A stretch of 64,000 nt of DNA from Methanosarcina sp. MTP4 (lineage in GTDB: Archaea; Halobacteriota; Methanosarcinia; Methanosarcinales; Methanosarcinaceae), in NCBI RefSeq assembly GCF_000970045.1, contig NZ_CP009505.1, forward strand, positions 3,620,808 to 3,684,807. Direction: 5' to 3'. The notes below the pieces were generated by a model that saw nothing but the letters and a program-made list of their open reading frames with translations, was not told the origin of the DNA and did not search any database. The translations under genes and the position numbers were made by a program. Below are positions 1 through 8,971 of this stretch, one piece after another; positions within the stretch are counted from its first letter, which is position 1, and the number at the start of each line of letters is the position of its first letter.

Positions 1-13
1 AGTCAGCTCCGGT

Positions 14-1063
14 TCAACCCTGTACCTTGAAGCGGAGTAGAGCTGCGATACCTCCCAGTTTATTAAGTTTCTCCCCGGGCTCAAAAGCCGTACTGAATAC
101 AACCACCTTCCCCTGTGCCTGTTCGACTTCCAGGAGCAAACGGTCGATGTTTCCTTTTTCCCTTTCTTCCCTGAGGGTTTCGTCAGCTATCAAAAGGGTC
201 TCAACTGCCCCGAAATCAAGCGCATTCCTGACATCTGCAAATCCGTAGGCAGCTTTCCCACCCATGGCAATTTCCTTGATCAGCTCTTCCATGAGAGTAG
301 ATTCCCGGGCGATCCGCGACTCCTGCATGATCCTGTCCACGGCTCCCCTGCGCAGCACTTCCTGGAAACCGGACATCCCGATCATGGAAGTGTCCTCGGT
401 CAGAGCTTTTGAAGCCAGGTCCTTTTGGGCTTCCCGGAAGTATTTCATGAAATCGTCCTTGGTAAACCCTGGCCCTGCAACCACGATGGAAGCGTCTTCA
501 GGGACCGCATGCCTGAGCTGTTCCACAATTTCCTTGAAAAACTCATCCCTGAGCCCGGATTCCCGCTTCCCCGACGACTGACTGATATGGGAGTAGACCT
601 CGATTCCGTAGTGGCGCACAAAGCCGATATCCGCATCTCCCTCTTCCACGGCAACGATCACGACCTTCGGACGTTTTCCTGCCTCTTCGGCATCCTTGAT
701 GCGCTGGAGCTGGTCGTTCTTCCAGTGCTCCTTGAAAATGGAAAGGTTCGTCCCGAGTTCGAGATTCAGGGTGTGGTAAGAGCCCGCATCCATCCCGTGC
801 TCTATTGGCCCATGGACCCGCAGCCTGTTCGCAAACTTGTGAAACTCCAGTTCCTCCACCCTTATCCCGAGACGGACTTTTACCTTCTCAACCTTTTCCG
901 GGCGGATTTTGTCACTTGCAGCATCAGCCTTCCTTTTTGTAAGGGCAAAGACCATGTCCCCTTTTTCAATGATGTACTTCAGGTGCCAGAGGTCATCAAG
1001 GGTCTCGGCAGTGACAGCAATTTCCCCTTCCCTGCCTTTAAGGAAACGCTTCGTAACTCTCAT
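14..1063 (-). CDS. pelA: aPelota (Dom34) ribosome rescue factor
   Basis: 349 aa, full length for archaeal pelota. It opens with MRVTKRFLKGREGEIAV, the Sm-like N-domain that enters the ribosomal A site, followed by the central and C-terminal eRF1-like domains (VVIVAVEEGDADIGFVRHYG near residue 135; TLLIADETLR near 290). Pelota lacks the GGQ of release factors and works with aABCE1 and an aEF1A-type GTPase to split stalled ribosomes. The ATG is preceded by GAGAGG, which lies inside the end of the upstream aRqcH gene; only 2 nt separate the two frames, so they are almost certainly one minus-strand operon. The stop is 14 nt from the left window edge. Confidence 0.95.
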   Translation of the reverse strand: MRVTKRFLKGREGEIAVTAETLDDLWHLKYIIEKGDMVFALTKRKADAASDKIRPEKVEKVKVRLGIRVEELEFHKFANRLRVHGPIEHGMDAGSYHTLNLELGTNLSIFKEHWKNDQLQRIKDAEEAGKRPKVVIVAVEEGDADIGFVRHYGIEVYSHISQSSGKRESGLRDEFFKEIVEQLRHAVPEDASIVVAGPGFTKDDFMKYFREAQKDLASKALTEDTSMIGMSGFQEVLRRGAVDRIMQESRIARESTLMEELIKEIAMGGKAAYGFADVRNALDFGAVETLLIADETLREEREKGNIDRLLLEVEQAQGKVVVFSTAFEPGEKLNKLGGIAALLRFKVQG

Positions 1064-1065
1064 AC

Positions 1066-3531
1066 TTAAGCCTCTCTGGAATTATTTCCTGCTTCAGCTT
1101 CAACCTCACTCTCACCTTCATTCTCAGCTTCAGCTCCTACTTTAGTTTCTACTTCAGCTTCAACTCCAAATTCAGCTTCAGTTTCTACTTCAGTTTCTAC
1201 TTCAGCTTCAGCCTCAGCTTCAACGTCGGTGCCAGTATCATTTACCAGCCCTGCTTTTTCAGCCTTTTTCTCGGGCTTCTGGCTCTTCAGGTCCGATTCT
1301 CCGGCAGGCACCATCATGGCGACCAGGTCAGGGGACGCTATCTGCTTGACAAAACGGGGGTCATTCAGCTCATCCGCATAGATCCTGTAGATCTTTTTAG
1401 AGATATCGTTCTGGTTGAACTTGCCAGGAACAGCTTCCAGAATATAGTCCCCGTGCTTCCGGACAGCCGAGACAGGTCCACCTATAACCCGGGTTTCGCC
1501 CTTCAACTCAAGCCCGACTGCAATTCCCAGGGGCACATCCTTGAAGTAGTTCCTCTCTCCACGAATGACAAAAGCCCCTTTCTTCAGGTACTCCCCGGAC
1601 TCCGGGGTCTTGGTAACCTGCTCAGACTTGATCCAGTAGCAGTCCCCGCTGAAATGCCCGGCTTTCCAGAGGCTGGAATAGGAAACCGCAAACTGCGCTG
1701 TCTCCTGTAAGGTAGTTTCCGGAACTTCCTTGCCCCCGGTCTTGATGACAGTTAGGGGAGCTCCGGGCGTCTGGGTGTGGAAGACGATGTCCCGCTTTTC
1801 CATATACTTCTTGAAGATATCCTCATTCGTATCGGCATCCCTGCCGCCGACCACCAGGAAACCGTCCGAAGACACAAACCACCTGAAACGATCGTACCAG
1901 TGCTTTTTCCGGCGGGCCAGGACTCTCCTGCCAGCTTTCGCAGCCTTTGCAGGCCGTTTATCCATCGCCTTTTTCGTATCCTCGATAGCCCGGAGAGCCC
2001 CATCCTTTTTCTTGCTGAGCTTCTTGACCTTCTCATAATATTCCTGGGCATTTTGGGGAACGGTCTTCCGGATATCCAGATTCGCTATCATCCCGTCAAG
2101 GTCTATCTGGACAGTGCCGGTCTTTGCGTCGATGTTCACAATTTTCTGGGCTGAAGGCAAGGTCTTTTTGGCCTGCTTCAGGATGGAACGAATCTCATCC
2201 CAGGAATAACCCTTAGCCCTTGCCCCGTTAAGAACCGAAAAGAGCTCTTCGATGGTCTGGTAATTGGCATAGACGGTTTCGGCGAGAGCGGTATTTTTCA
2301 CGACGTCCTTCTCGAACTTGGCAATCGCCCCTTCCTGCTGCAGCAGCCTGCGTTCATAGACATTGAGGGTCTTTTCCTTCTTTTCCGCCTCCTTAATCTC
2401 TGCAACCTGCTCCATCGCCTTTTTCCCGAAGAACTCATCAAGTGCCGTATTAAAGGAATCGAAGTATTCTTTTTCGTAATCGGAATAACGGGTCAGATCA
2501 AAAGGTAAGACATCGAAGGCTTCCACTTTGCCGTTGATTTCCTTTTTGACGTGGTGAGGTTTCAGTCCAGGGGCTTCGGCTCCGACTTCAGCTCCTGCTA
2601 CAGGTCCAGCTCTAGCTTCAACTTCAGTTTCGACTTCGGCTTCAACTTCGGGTTCAGTTACAGCTTCGGTTTCGGCTTCAAGTTCGGATTCAAGTTCAGC
2701 TTTGACTTCAAGTTCAGCTTCGACTTCGGCTTCAGCTTCGGGTTCAGTTACAGCTTCGGTATCGGCTACATCTACAGCTTCAGCCCCAGTTTCAGTTTCA
2801 GCTTCGGCTTCAGCTCTCCCTACGAGCAACGGAGCAAAAACGTCCTGCATAGCATCTCGAATAAGGCCTGCTTCCTCTTCTGTGACCTCCTTTGCAAGTT
2901 TCGCTTTATCGACCCCGGCCCGGAAACAGACCTCCTCTGCCAGCACCCCGCCGAGATTGAAACGGGTAGCAATGGTCCGCACGATATCTGCCGTGGACTT
3001 TGAAAATGCCCCCATAAGGTCGGAGACTTCCGCGTCCACCGGGCTCATCTGCGCCTCGGGAAGCTCATAGGTCTCCCCGCTCCTGAGTCTCCTTGCCTTC
3101 AAGGTAACGGGGTTCATGGGCAGGATGATCCTGTTTTCGGAGTCAACAAGCACAATGTTCCCCCGGGCAAACAGCTCCACGATCAGAGTAGTCTCGACCT
3201 CCGCCCTGATAAACCCAATCTTCACGATCCTGTCAAAGTCATGCTGCTTAACAGAAGTAATCCTCCCCCCCAGGAGGTGCTTCCTGAGCAGCATCGGGAA
3301 TCCCTGGGGAAGCTGAGGGCTTGGCCGAAGGTGCTTGCTCAGGTGGATCCGTTTCCCGACCTCGATCACAAGGTTATCCTTCCCCTTATTGAAAACATAA
3401 AGGTTGATCCTGATCTCCTCACCGCTGGGCTGATAGATCTTCCCGATCTTCGCATCGATGATGGACTTAGGACCGGCTGCAAGCTCGGAGACTAACGCAG
3501 CCACGTCGGCACTTGACATGTCCTGTTTCAT
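1066..3531 (-). CDS. rqcH: aRqcH / NEMF-Rqc2 family (NFACT) ribosome quality-control protein
   Basis: About 821 aa from the ATG at 3531 (a longer frame reaches 3636; a second ATG lies at 3519). The N-terminal NFACT-N domain contains IDAKIGKIYQ and HDFDRIVKIGF, the latter holding the Asp-Arg pair characteristic of Rqc2/RqcH proteins that recruit tRNA to peptidyl-tRNA-blocked large subunits. A central coiled coil (KEAEKKEKTLNVYERRLLQQ) and the NFACT-R domain (RKKHWYDRFRWFVSSDGFLV, then IVFHTQTPGAPLTVIK) follow. Odd: two acidic low-complexity inserts built from EAE/VET/EAEVE repeats, about 75 residues before the coiled coil (DNA 2570-2815) and about 50 at the C-terminus (DNA 1085-1230). It is co-oriented with, and 2 nt upstream of, pelota. 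Family and role are well supported; start is less certain because no clear ribosome-binding site is visible. Confidence 0.9.
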   Translation of the reverse strand: MKQDMSSADVAALVSELAAGPKSIIDAKIGKIYQPSGEEIRINLYVFNKGKDNLVIEVGKRIHLSKHLRPSPQLPQGFPMLLRKHLLGGRITSVKQHDFDRIVKIGFIRAEVETTLIVELFARGNIVLVDSENRIILPMNPVTLKARRLRSGETYELPEAQMSPVDAEVSDLMGAFSKSTADIVRTIATRFNLGGVLAEEVCFRAGVDKAKLAKEVTEEEAGLIRDAMQDVFAPLLVGRAEAEAETETGAEAVDVADTEAVTEPEAEAEVEAELEVKAELESELEAETEAVTEPEVEAEVETEVEARAGPVAGAEVGAEAPGLKPHHVKKEINGKVEAFDVLPFDLTRYSDYEKEYFDSFNTALDEFFGKKAMEQVAEIKEAEKKEKTLNVYERRLLQQEGAIAKFEKDVVKNTALAETVYANYQTIEELFSVLNGARAKGYSWDEIRSILKQAKKTLPSAQKIVNIDAKTGTVQIDLDGMIANLDIRKTVPQNAQEYYEKVKKLSKKKDGALRAIEDTKKAMDKRPAKAAKAGRRVLARRKKHWYDRFRWFVSSDGFLVVGGRDADTNEDIFKKYMEKRDIVFHTQTPGAPLTVIKTGGKEVPETTLQETAQFAVSYSSLWKAGHFSGDCYWIKSEQVTKTPESGEYLKKGAFVIRGERNYFKDVPLGIAVGLELKGETRVIGGPVSAVRKHGDYILEAVPGKFNQNDISKKIYRIYADELNDPRFVKQIASPDLVAMMVPAGESDLKSQKPEKKAEKAGLVNDTGTDVEAEAEAEVETEVETEAEFGVEAEVETKVGAEAENEGESEVEAEAGNNSREA

Positions 3532-4058
3532 GAGGGGAGTATAATAGAGGATTCCCGTATAAGGTTTCCTGTGCCAGCCTAGCTGCGCCAGCCGAGTTGC
3601 GGCTCGGCAGTGCGCGGTCCGTTTCGCTACGCTCAAGCGGACAAACTAATTTTTATTATCTAGATGGGGTGTTCAACTTTTTGAAGACGGTGAACTCAGC
3701 AAGCGAAAATCATGATTATTGTGGAAACAGGGGTTCAAAATAAAAACTCCATTTTGGTTAAAGTCTGGCAACGGGAAAAACCGCACCGCAGGTGCGGGAC
3801 AAGACAGACAGAAGACACTATTCCAAGCACCCATGACATCGAAATTCTCCTACAACTGCCCGGCACATGGCCTCTTAGAAAACAGTAATATAATACTCCC
3901 ATAATACTCTCTTTTTTCAAAAACATAATTTGAGACCAAAAACCCCCAAACTATTTTCAGAAACTCTCAGATAAACAAAAATAAAATATGAGATATACCA
4001 TCATAAAGAATCCCACAGAAACCAGACAAACCCCAAAAACCAAACAAACTCAGAAACC
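3532..4058. other. Divergent intergenic region between rqcH and priS
   Basis: No credible gene. Two small inverted repeats are visible: GCCGAG/CTCGGC at 3591-3608 and GTCCG/CGGAC at 3617-3642. The last 130 bases before priS are A-rich with TATA-like stretches (AAAATAAAATATGAGATATA near 3979) suitable as an archaeal promoter. Confidence 0.5.
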
Positions 4059-5330
4059 ATGGACAAACGAACAATCCGCTTTTTAAAATCCCGCTTCCAG
4101 CAGTACTATAAAACCGCCGATATCTCGCTCCCGGACCACCTCCCCAACCGGGAATGGGCTTTCATCCTCTTTGACGATATGGAGGAGAAGATAATGCGCA
4201 GGCACAAGTCCTTCGGCTTGCAGGGTGAGGCTCTGGACTACCTGTACGGGATGGCTCCTGCCCACGTATATAATTCTACGGCTTATTATGAGTACCCGAA
4301 TGCGAAGAAGATGAACGATAAAAACTGGCTCGGGGCGGAGCTGATCTTTGACCTTGATGCGGACCACCTGCCAAATGCTCCCCGGAATTATGCAGATATG
4401 CTGGAGAACGTGAAGAAAGAAACCCTGAAACTAATAGATTTCCTTCAGGATGATTTTGGATTCTCTGAACATGACATGGAGTTAGTGTTTTCGGGAGGCA
4501 GAGGGTACCACATCCATATACCTCATCCAAAAGTGATTACACTTGACGGTTCTGCACGCAGGGAAATTATCAATTACATAAGTGGAAAAGACTTGAAAGA
4601 CAATTATAATAACCTTATGAAGGAAGAAAAAATATACGGGGAGTATGGAGCAGGGTCAAAAGTGTATAAAGGAATGAAAAAGGGAGCAAGCGCATGGTTC
4701 ATTAAAGAACCAAAATATGGGTGGGGGAAAAGAATTGCAAAATATATAGTTAATTACTTGCAAAACGAAGTTAATAAAGAAAGTGAAGCGGATATGTTTA
4801 GAGATCTTCAAGAAATGTTGAGAGAAGATGAAGAAGAAAGCAACTTGGGACAAACATCGATCAAAAAGTTAATCAAAAATGCTTCAGACGAAAAATACCT
4901 AAAAGACATCTTAAATACAGGCCGCCTAGACTCCAATGTGAGGAATTCCGGTAGGATGTTTAAATTTTTCGTCGAGCAATCGATTAAAGAATATGGTGTT
5001 GATTTCGGGGCAAGCGTGGACGAACCTGTTACCGCGGACATCAAGCGTCTGATCCGGGTGCCGGGGTCTTTGCACGGCGGGTCGGGGATGCAGGTGAAGA
5101 ATCTTGCTTTTTCCGAGCTTGAAGATTTTAAGCCCCTGGAAGACGCCGTTGTGTTCGGAGAGAAGCCGGTAAAGGTAAATGTATCCAAACCTTTTACCGT
5201 GCAGTTGAAGGGCAAGGATTTAAGAGTAGAAGAAGGCATACAGGAAGTTCCTGAGTATGCAGCCGTATATCTGATGTGTAGAGGTGTAGCGGAGTATGGA
5301 CATAGAAGAGATCAGCCAAACCCTGTATAA
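4059..5330 (+). CDS. priS: DNA primase small catalytic subunit PriS
   Basis: 423 aa, usual size for euryarchaeal PriS. It synthesises RNA/DNA primers with PriL. The catalytic carboxylate motif is visible as FDLDADHL (Asp98 and Asp100), and the downstream nucleotide-binding motif as SGGRGYHIHIPHP. The C-terminal part carries RLIRVPGSLHGGSGMQVK, also typical of the family. The last 35 bases overlap the start of the Gins51 gene, so the two are translationally linked. The middle of the gene (about 4530-5000) is visibly more A/T-rich than both ends. Confidence 0.95.
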   Translation: MDKRTIRFLKSRFQQYYKTADISLPDHLPNREWAFILFDDMEEKIMRRHKSFGLQGEALDYLYGMAPAHVYNSTAYYEYPNAKKMNDKNWLGAELIFDLDADHLPNAPRNYADMLENVKKETLKLIDFLQDDFGFSEHDMELVFSGGRGYHIHIPHPKVITLDGSARREIINYISGKDLKDNYNNLMKEEKIYGEYGAGSKVYKGMKKGASAWFIKEPKYGWGKRIAKYIVNYLQNEVNKESEADMFRDLQEMLREDEEESNLGQTSIKKLIKNASDEKYLKDILNTGRLDSNVRNSGRMFKFFVEQSIKEYGVDFGASVDEPVTADIKRLIRVPGSLHGGSGMQVKNLAFSELEDFKPLEDAVVFGEKPVKVNVSKPFTVQLKGKDLRVEEGIQEVPEYAAVYLMCRGVAEYGHRRDQPNPV

Positions 5331-6048
5331 GGAAAAAAGCCAGACCCTGAAGGCTATTCCGGCTGATTTTTATAAGGAAGCGGAGAAGTATGTCCGGGAA
5401 CTGGAAGAGGACATAAGGAAAATAAACAATCCCCGATCTCCAGAGTCAAAGATGCTCAACGACGAGCTTGATAGCGCATATTCGGACCTCGAGACTATCT
5501 TCATGAAGCGTATCGGGAAGGTTATTACCAGGGCAACGAATCAGTCCCATGCAGACAAGCCTATTTCAAAGGATATCGAAAAGCTGCTCCCGCCAGAAAA
5601 AAAGCTTTATGAACTGGTGCTCCAGGGAATCGAAGCCGCAAAAAAAGAACTCCTTGACCCCATAATTAATCCGGGAACTACAGGACAAAATGCTTCCTGG
5701 CCGCAGCCAAGAGGAGAAATCGGGAAAATGCCAGGCCCACAACCCGGGGATGTGAAGCAGGAAGGGGAAGCCGGAACCGGAAGCCGGGGGCAAGCGGGAA
5801 AGAAAACAAAAGCATCCGGAGCATCCGGAGCATCCAGGGCAAAAAACAATATAAATGAAGGATACGTTGTCGTCCAGATATTGAAGGACCTGCCTACATT
5901 CACAGGTGCAGACGGCCGGAATTACACTGTCAGCGCCGAAGATGTCGTCATGCTGCCGCAACTGAACGCGACCGGATTGATAAAGCGAAAAGCGGCAAAA
6001 ATGATTTCAGAGCAGACCGCAGGACAGGCATCCGAACAAAAGGGATGA
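5296..6048 (+). CDS. GINS complex subunit Gins51 (archaeal Sld5/Psf1-like)
   Basis: 250 aa. The N-terminal helical A-domain (residues 1-130, MDIEEISQTLYKEKSQTLKA then EKLLPPEKKLYELVLQGIE) is followed by a Gly/Ala/Lys/Pro-rich linker (about 140-190) and a small C-terminal B-domain (VVVQILKDLPTFTGADGRNY, then DVVMLPQLNATGLIKRKAAK). A-then-B order identifies the Gins51 type rather than Gins23. GINS bridges MCM, GAN/Cdc45-like nuclease and polymerase in the replisome. The start at 5296 has GAGGTG about 10 nt upstream and lies inside priS. Confidence 0.88.
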   Translation: MDIEEISQTLYKEKSQTLKAIPADFYKEAEKYVRELEEDIRKINNPRSPESKMLNDELDSAYSDLETIFMKRIGKVITRATNQSHADKPISKDIEKLLPPEKKLYELVLQGIEAAKKELLDPIINPGTTGQNASWPQPRGEIGKMPGPQPGDVKQEGEAGTGSRGQAGKKTKASGASGASRAKNNINEGYVVVQILKDLPTFTGADGRNYTVSAEDVVMLPQLNATGLIKRKAAKMISEQTAGQASEQKG

Positions 6049-6572
6049 ATTCAGCTGGAAACCAGCCTATTTCAGGCAGAAATATTCATTAAGGGGTAGG
6101 GAATCAAGTACAGGGGTTTCAAAGGCCAAAAAACACAGAAACTCTTCAAACTCTCCAGACTCTCCAAGCTCCTCCGAAACACTCGAAAAGTTCCGGATCA
6201 GGCCTGAAAGAAGGTAAGCTTTTAGTTGCCATTTTTAACTTGATAGTAAGTTGGGAGTATCAGCCGATAGTATCAGTTATATATGTGTAGCTATATTTGT
6301 GTAGCTTAACCTTGTTAGCATGACCGGTCCTCGCTGGATATCCGGACCGCCAATCCGAAAAATTCCGGGAAAAAGAGGTACCATCACAATATTCAAATTT
6401 ATCAATTAAAGCTTCCCAAAAGATCTTCCCAGGATCCGAAAGCCACATACGTAATTTAAATATAACACATAATTGAGATCAAATTTAAATCAAATACGTG
6501 AGTTAAAACCGAACTTCCGGCTGCAGGACACAGCCGCAATTAATTCGCCTGACCGTGAAAGACCGGCGTGGG
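6049..6572. other. Intergenic region upstream of the translation operon
   Basis: About 520 bases without a convincing gene. A CGGTCC/GGACCG inverted repeat lies near 6332-6350. The short open frame on the minus strand (6260-6448) has no ribosome-binding site and unconvincing composition. Confidence 0.4.
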
Positions 6573-6587
6573 CATATAAAATATATA
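6573..6587 (+). promoter_or_regulatory. TATA box for the L44e operon
   Basis: CATATAAAATATATA lies about 26-40 bases before the L44e ATG, giving a short leader that includes AGGTG as ribosome-binding site. Confidence 0.6.
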
Positions 6588-6609
6588 CCGATAATCGAAA
6601 AAGGTGTAG

Positions 6610-7085
<476 letters not shown>

Positions 7086-7163
7086 TCGCGAAAGCGAAAT
7101 CCAAAAAAGCATTTCACAGGATATGTATAAGAAAAGAAGCAGAACTCAGGAGAAGTGGTGCAA

Positions 7164-7970
7164 ATGGGAAACGATAACTATCCCGAAATAGGAGAGTTCG
7201 TTGTCAGTACGGTAAAGCATGTAACTGATTTCGGGGCTTACGTCGAGCTTGAAGAATTCGAAGGTAAGGAAGGTTTCATCCACATCTCCGAAATCAAAGC
7301 AGGCTGGGTCAAGTATGTCAGGGACTACGTGAGGGAAGGGCAGAAGATCGTCTGCAAGGTCCTGAACGTTGACACAACCCGTGGACATATTGACCTTTCC
7401 TTAAAAGACGTGAACGAGCACCAGCGGCGGGCCAAAATTCAGGAATGGAAGAACGAGCAGAAAGCTGCCAAGTGGCTCCAGTTCGTGGCTGAAGAGACAA
7501 AAACCGATGAACAGACCCAGCGGGAACTGCACGAAAAGCTTGTTAGCGAGTTTGGAAGTGCGTATACCGCCTTCGAGGAAGCCGCAATTGAAGGCGAAAA
7601 AGCTTTCAAGGACCTTAAGATCAACAAAAGGGACCTTCAAAGCATTGTAAAAATCGCAGGGGAAAACATCAAACTGCCCTTCGTTGACATTGCAGGATAT
7701 GTTGACCTGACCAACAACGAGATGGACGGCATAGAGCATATAAAAGAAGCTCTCCGTGCTGCGGATTCCATCAGTGAAGTGGATGGAAAAGACATCAGGC
7801 TCGAAGTAACCTATACCGGGGCTCCGAGATACAGGATCAAAGTGATTGCCCCCGATTATAAGAAGGCGGAATCGATCCTCAGGAAGTCCGCTCAGGCTGC
7901 CATCGATACCATCTCCGGGCTCGGAGGAACAGGGACCTTCAAGCGGCACATCGAATCCACAAAGGCGTGA
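7164..7970 (+). CDS. eif2a: Translation initiation factor aIF2 subunit alpha
   Basis: 268 aa from the ATG at 7164 (MGNDNYPEIGEF). The N-terminal S1 OB-fold reads FVVSTVKHVTDFGAYVELEE through VCKVLNVD; helical domain 2 and the C-terminal alpha-beta domain (IRLEVTYTGAPRYRIKVIAP) follow. With aIF2beta and gamma it delivers initiator Met-tRNA. CAGGAG lies upstream; two GTG codons at 7155 and 7158 are in frame and closer to it, so the true start could be 3 residues earlier. Confidence 0.94.
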   Translation: MGNDNYPEIGEFVVSTVKHVTDFGAYVELEEFEGKEGFIHISEIKAGWVKYVRDYVREGQKIVCKVLNVDTTRGHIDLSLKDVNEHQRRAKIQEWKNEQKAAKWLQFVAEETKTDEQTQRELHEKLVSEFGSAYTAFEEAAIEGEKAFKDLKINKRDLQSIVKIAGENIKLPFVDIAGYVDLTNNEMDGIEHIKEALRAADSISEVDGKDIRLEVTYTGAPRYRIKVIAPDYKKAESILRKSAQAAIDTISGLGGTGTFKRHIESTKA

Positions 7971-7976
7971 TGCCTT

Positions 7977-8132
7977 TTGGGACAAAAAATCCGCAAATGT
8001 AAAAACTGCGGCAAATATACTTTAAAAGAAAAATGTCCGGTCTGCGGGGAAGGAAGTGTACCCGCATTTCCGGCCCGCTTTTCACCACGGGACCCATATG
8101 GTAGGTTCCGCAGACTGGCAAAGAGAGGATAA
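7977..8132 (+). CDS. nop10: Nop10, H/ACA ribonucleoprotein subunit (TTG start)
   Basis: 51 aa beginning (TTG)GQKIRKCKNCGKYTLK. A short zinc ribbon (CKNC...CPVC) is followed by the family signature ARFSPRDPYGRFRRLAKRG. Nop10 binds Cbf5 in the pseudouridylation complex. No in-frame ATG exists; the ATG at 7970, overlapping the aIF2alpha stop, is in another frame and stops after 10 codons. Location directly between aIF2alpha and the PAC2 gene is the conserved archaeal order. Confidence 0.9.
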   Translation: MGQKIRKCKNCGKYTLKEKCPVCGEGSVPAFPARFSPRDPYGRFRRLAKRG

Positions 8133-8141
8133 GGGATTATT

Positions 8142-8912
8142 ATGCAGAAAAGTATACTTATCCGCCTGAAAGAAGAATTTGAGCTTGAAAATCCTCTAAT
8201 GGTAGTCGGGCTTCCGGGGGTAGGGCTTGTAGGCAAACTAGTAGCCGAACACCTGATAGACGAACTGAAAGCCGAAAAGGTCATGGAAGTCTACTCCCCT
8301 CATTTTCCACCCCAGGTGCTGGTAAACAATGACTCGACCGTCCGCCCCGTAAGTAACTCAATTTACCTCGGGAGGGCAAACGAAACAGATGTCCTGTTCC
8401 TTGTGGGAGACCACCAGAGCACGACTTCTCAGGGCCATTATGAGCTCTGTACCCTCTACCTGGACCTTGCGGAAGAACTCGGAGTAGGCAGGGTCTACAC
8501 GCTTGGAGGCTACCCGACAGGCAAACTGACCTATGATGAAACAATCCTCGGAGTCACTAGCGCCCCGGAGCTGATTGAAGAACTCAAGGGCTACGGTGTG
8601 GATTTCAAAGAATCCGAACCAAGCGGAGGTATCGTGGGAGCATCCGGCCTGCTGGTTGCCTTCAGCCGGCTTCGGAATATTGAAGCTGCCTGCTTCATGG
8701 GTATGACTTCAGGGTACCTGATGGACCCGAAAAGTGCCCAGTCCCTTTTGAAGTTACTCTGCAAAATCCTCAATATCGAGGTAAACATGGAAAACCTTGA
8801 GAAAAAGGCAGAAGAGATGGAGATTATCGTCGAAAAACTCAAGGAAAAAGAAGAACAGCAGAAATTCCCGGAAGTGAAGCCACCGGAAGAAGACCTGCGT
8901 TACATAGGCTGA
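8142..8912 (+). CDS. PAC2-family protein (proteasome assembly chaperone-like)
   Basis: 256 aa. Core motifs MVVGLPGVGLVGKLVAEHLI near residue 20, then YTLGGYPTGKL and SGGIVGASGLLVAFSRLRN, are typical of archaeal PAC2/COG2047 proteins. The C-terminus is a charged coiled coil (ENLEKKAEEMEIIVEKLKEK). The family shares its fold with proteasome assembly chaperone PAC2, but its archaeal role is not settled. ATG is 9 nt after the nop10 stop, with GAGAGGA upstream; same operon. Confidence 0.88.
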   Translation: MQKSILIRLKEEFELENPLMVVGLPGVGLVGKLVAEHLIDELKAEKVMEVYSPHFPPQVLVNNDSTVRPVSNSIYLGRANETDVLFLVGDHQSTTSQGHYELCTLYLDLAEELGVGRVYTLGGYPTGKLTYDETILGVTSAPELIEELKGYGVDFKESEPSGGIVGASGLLVAFSRLRNIEAACFMGMTSGYLMDPKSAQSLLKLLCKILNIEVNMENLEKKAEEMEIIVEKLKEKEEQQKFPEVKPPEEDLRYIG

Positions 8913-8971
8913 GTAAAAATAAGGCTAATGAAGCCATATCAGCCTGAAAAAATTGCAGGAAAGGTCCGGAA

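Noticed and set aside
2551-3003. Plus-strand frame rich in FSFDFGF opposite aRqcH
   Set aside because: It is the antisense reading of the acidic EAEVE-coding repeat of aRqcH.
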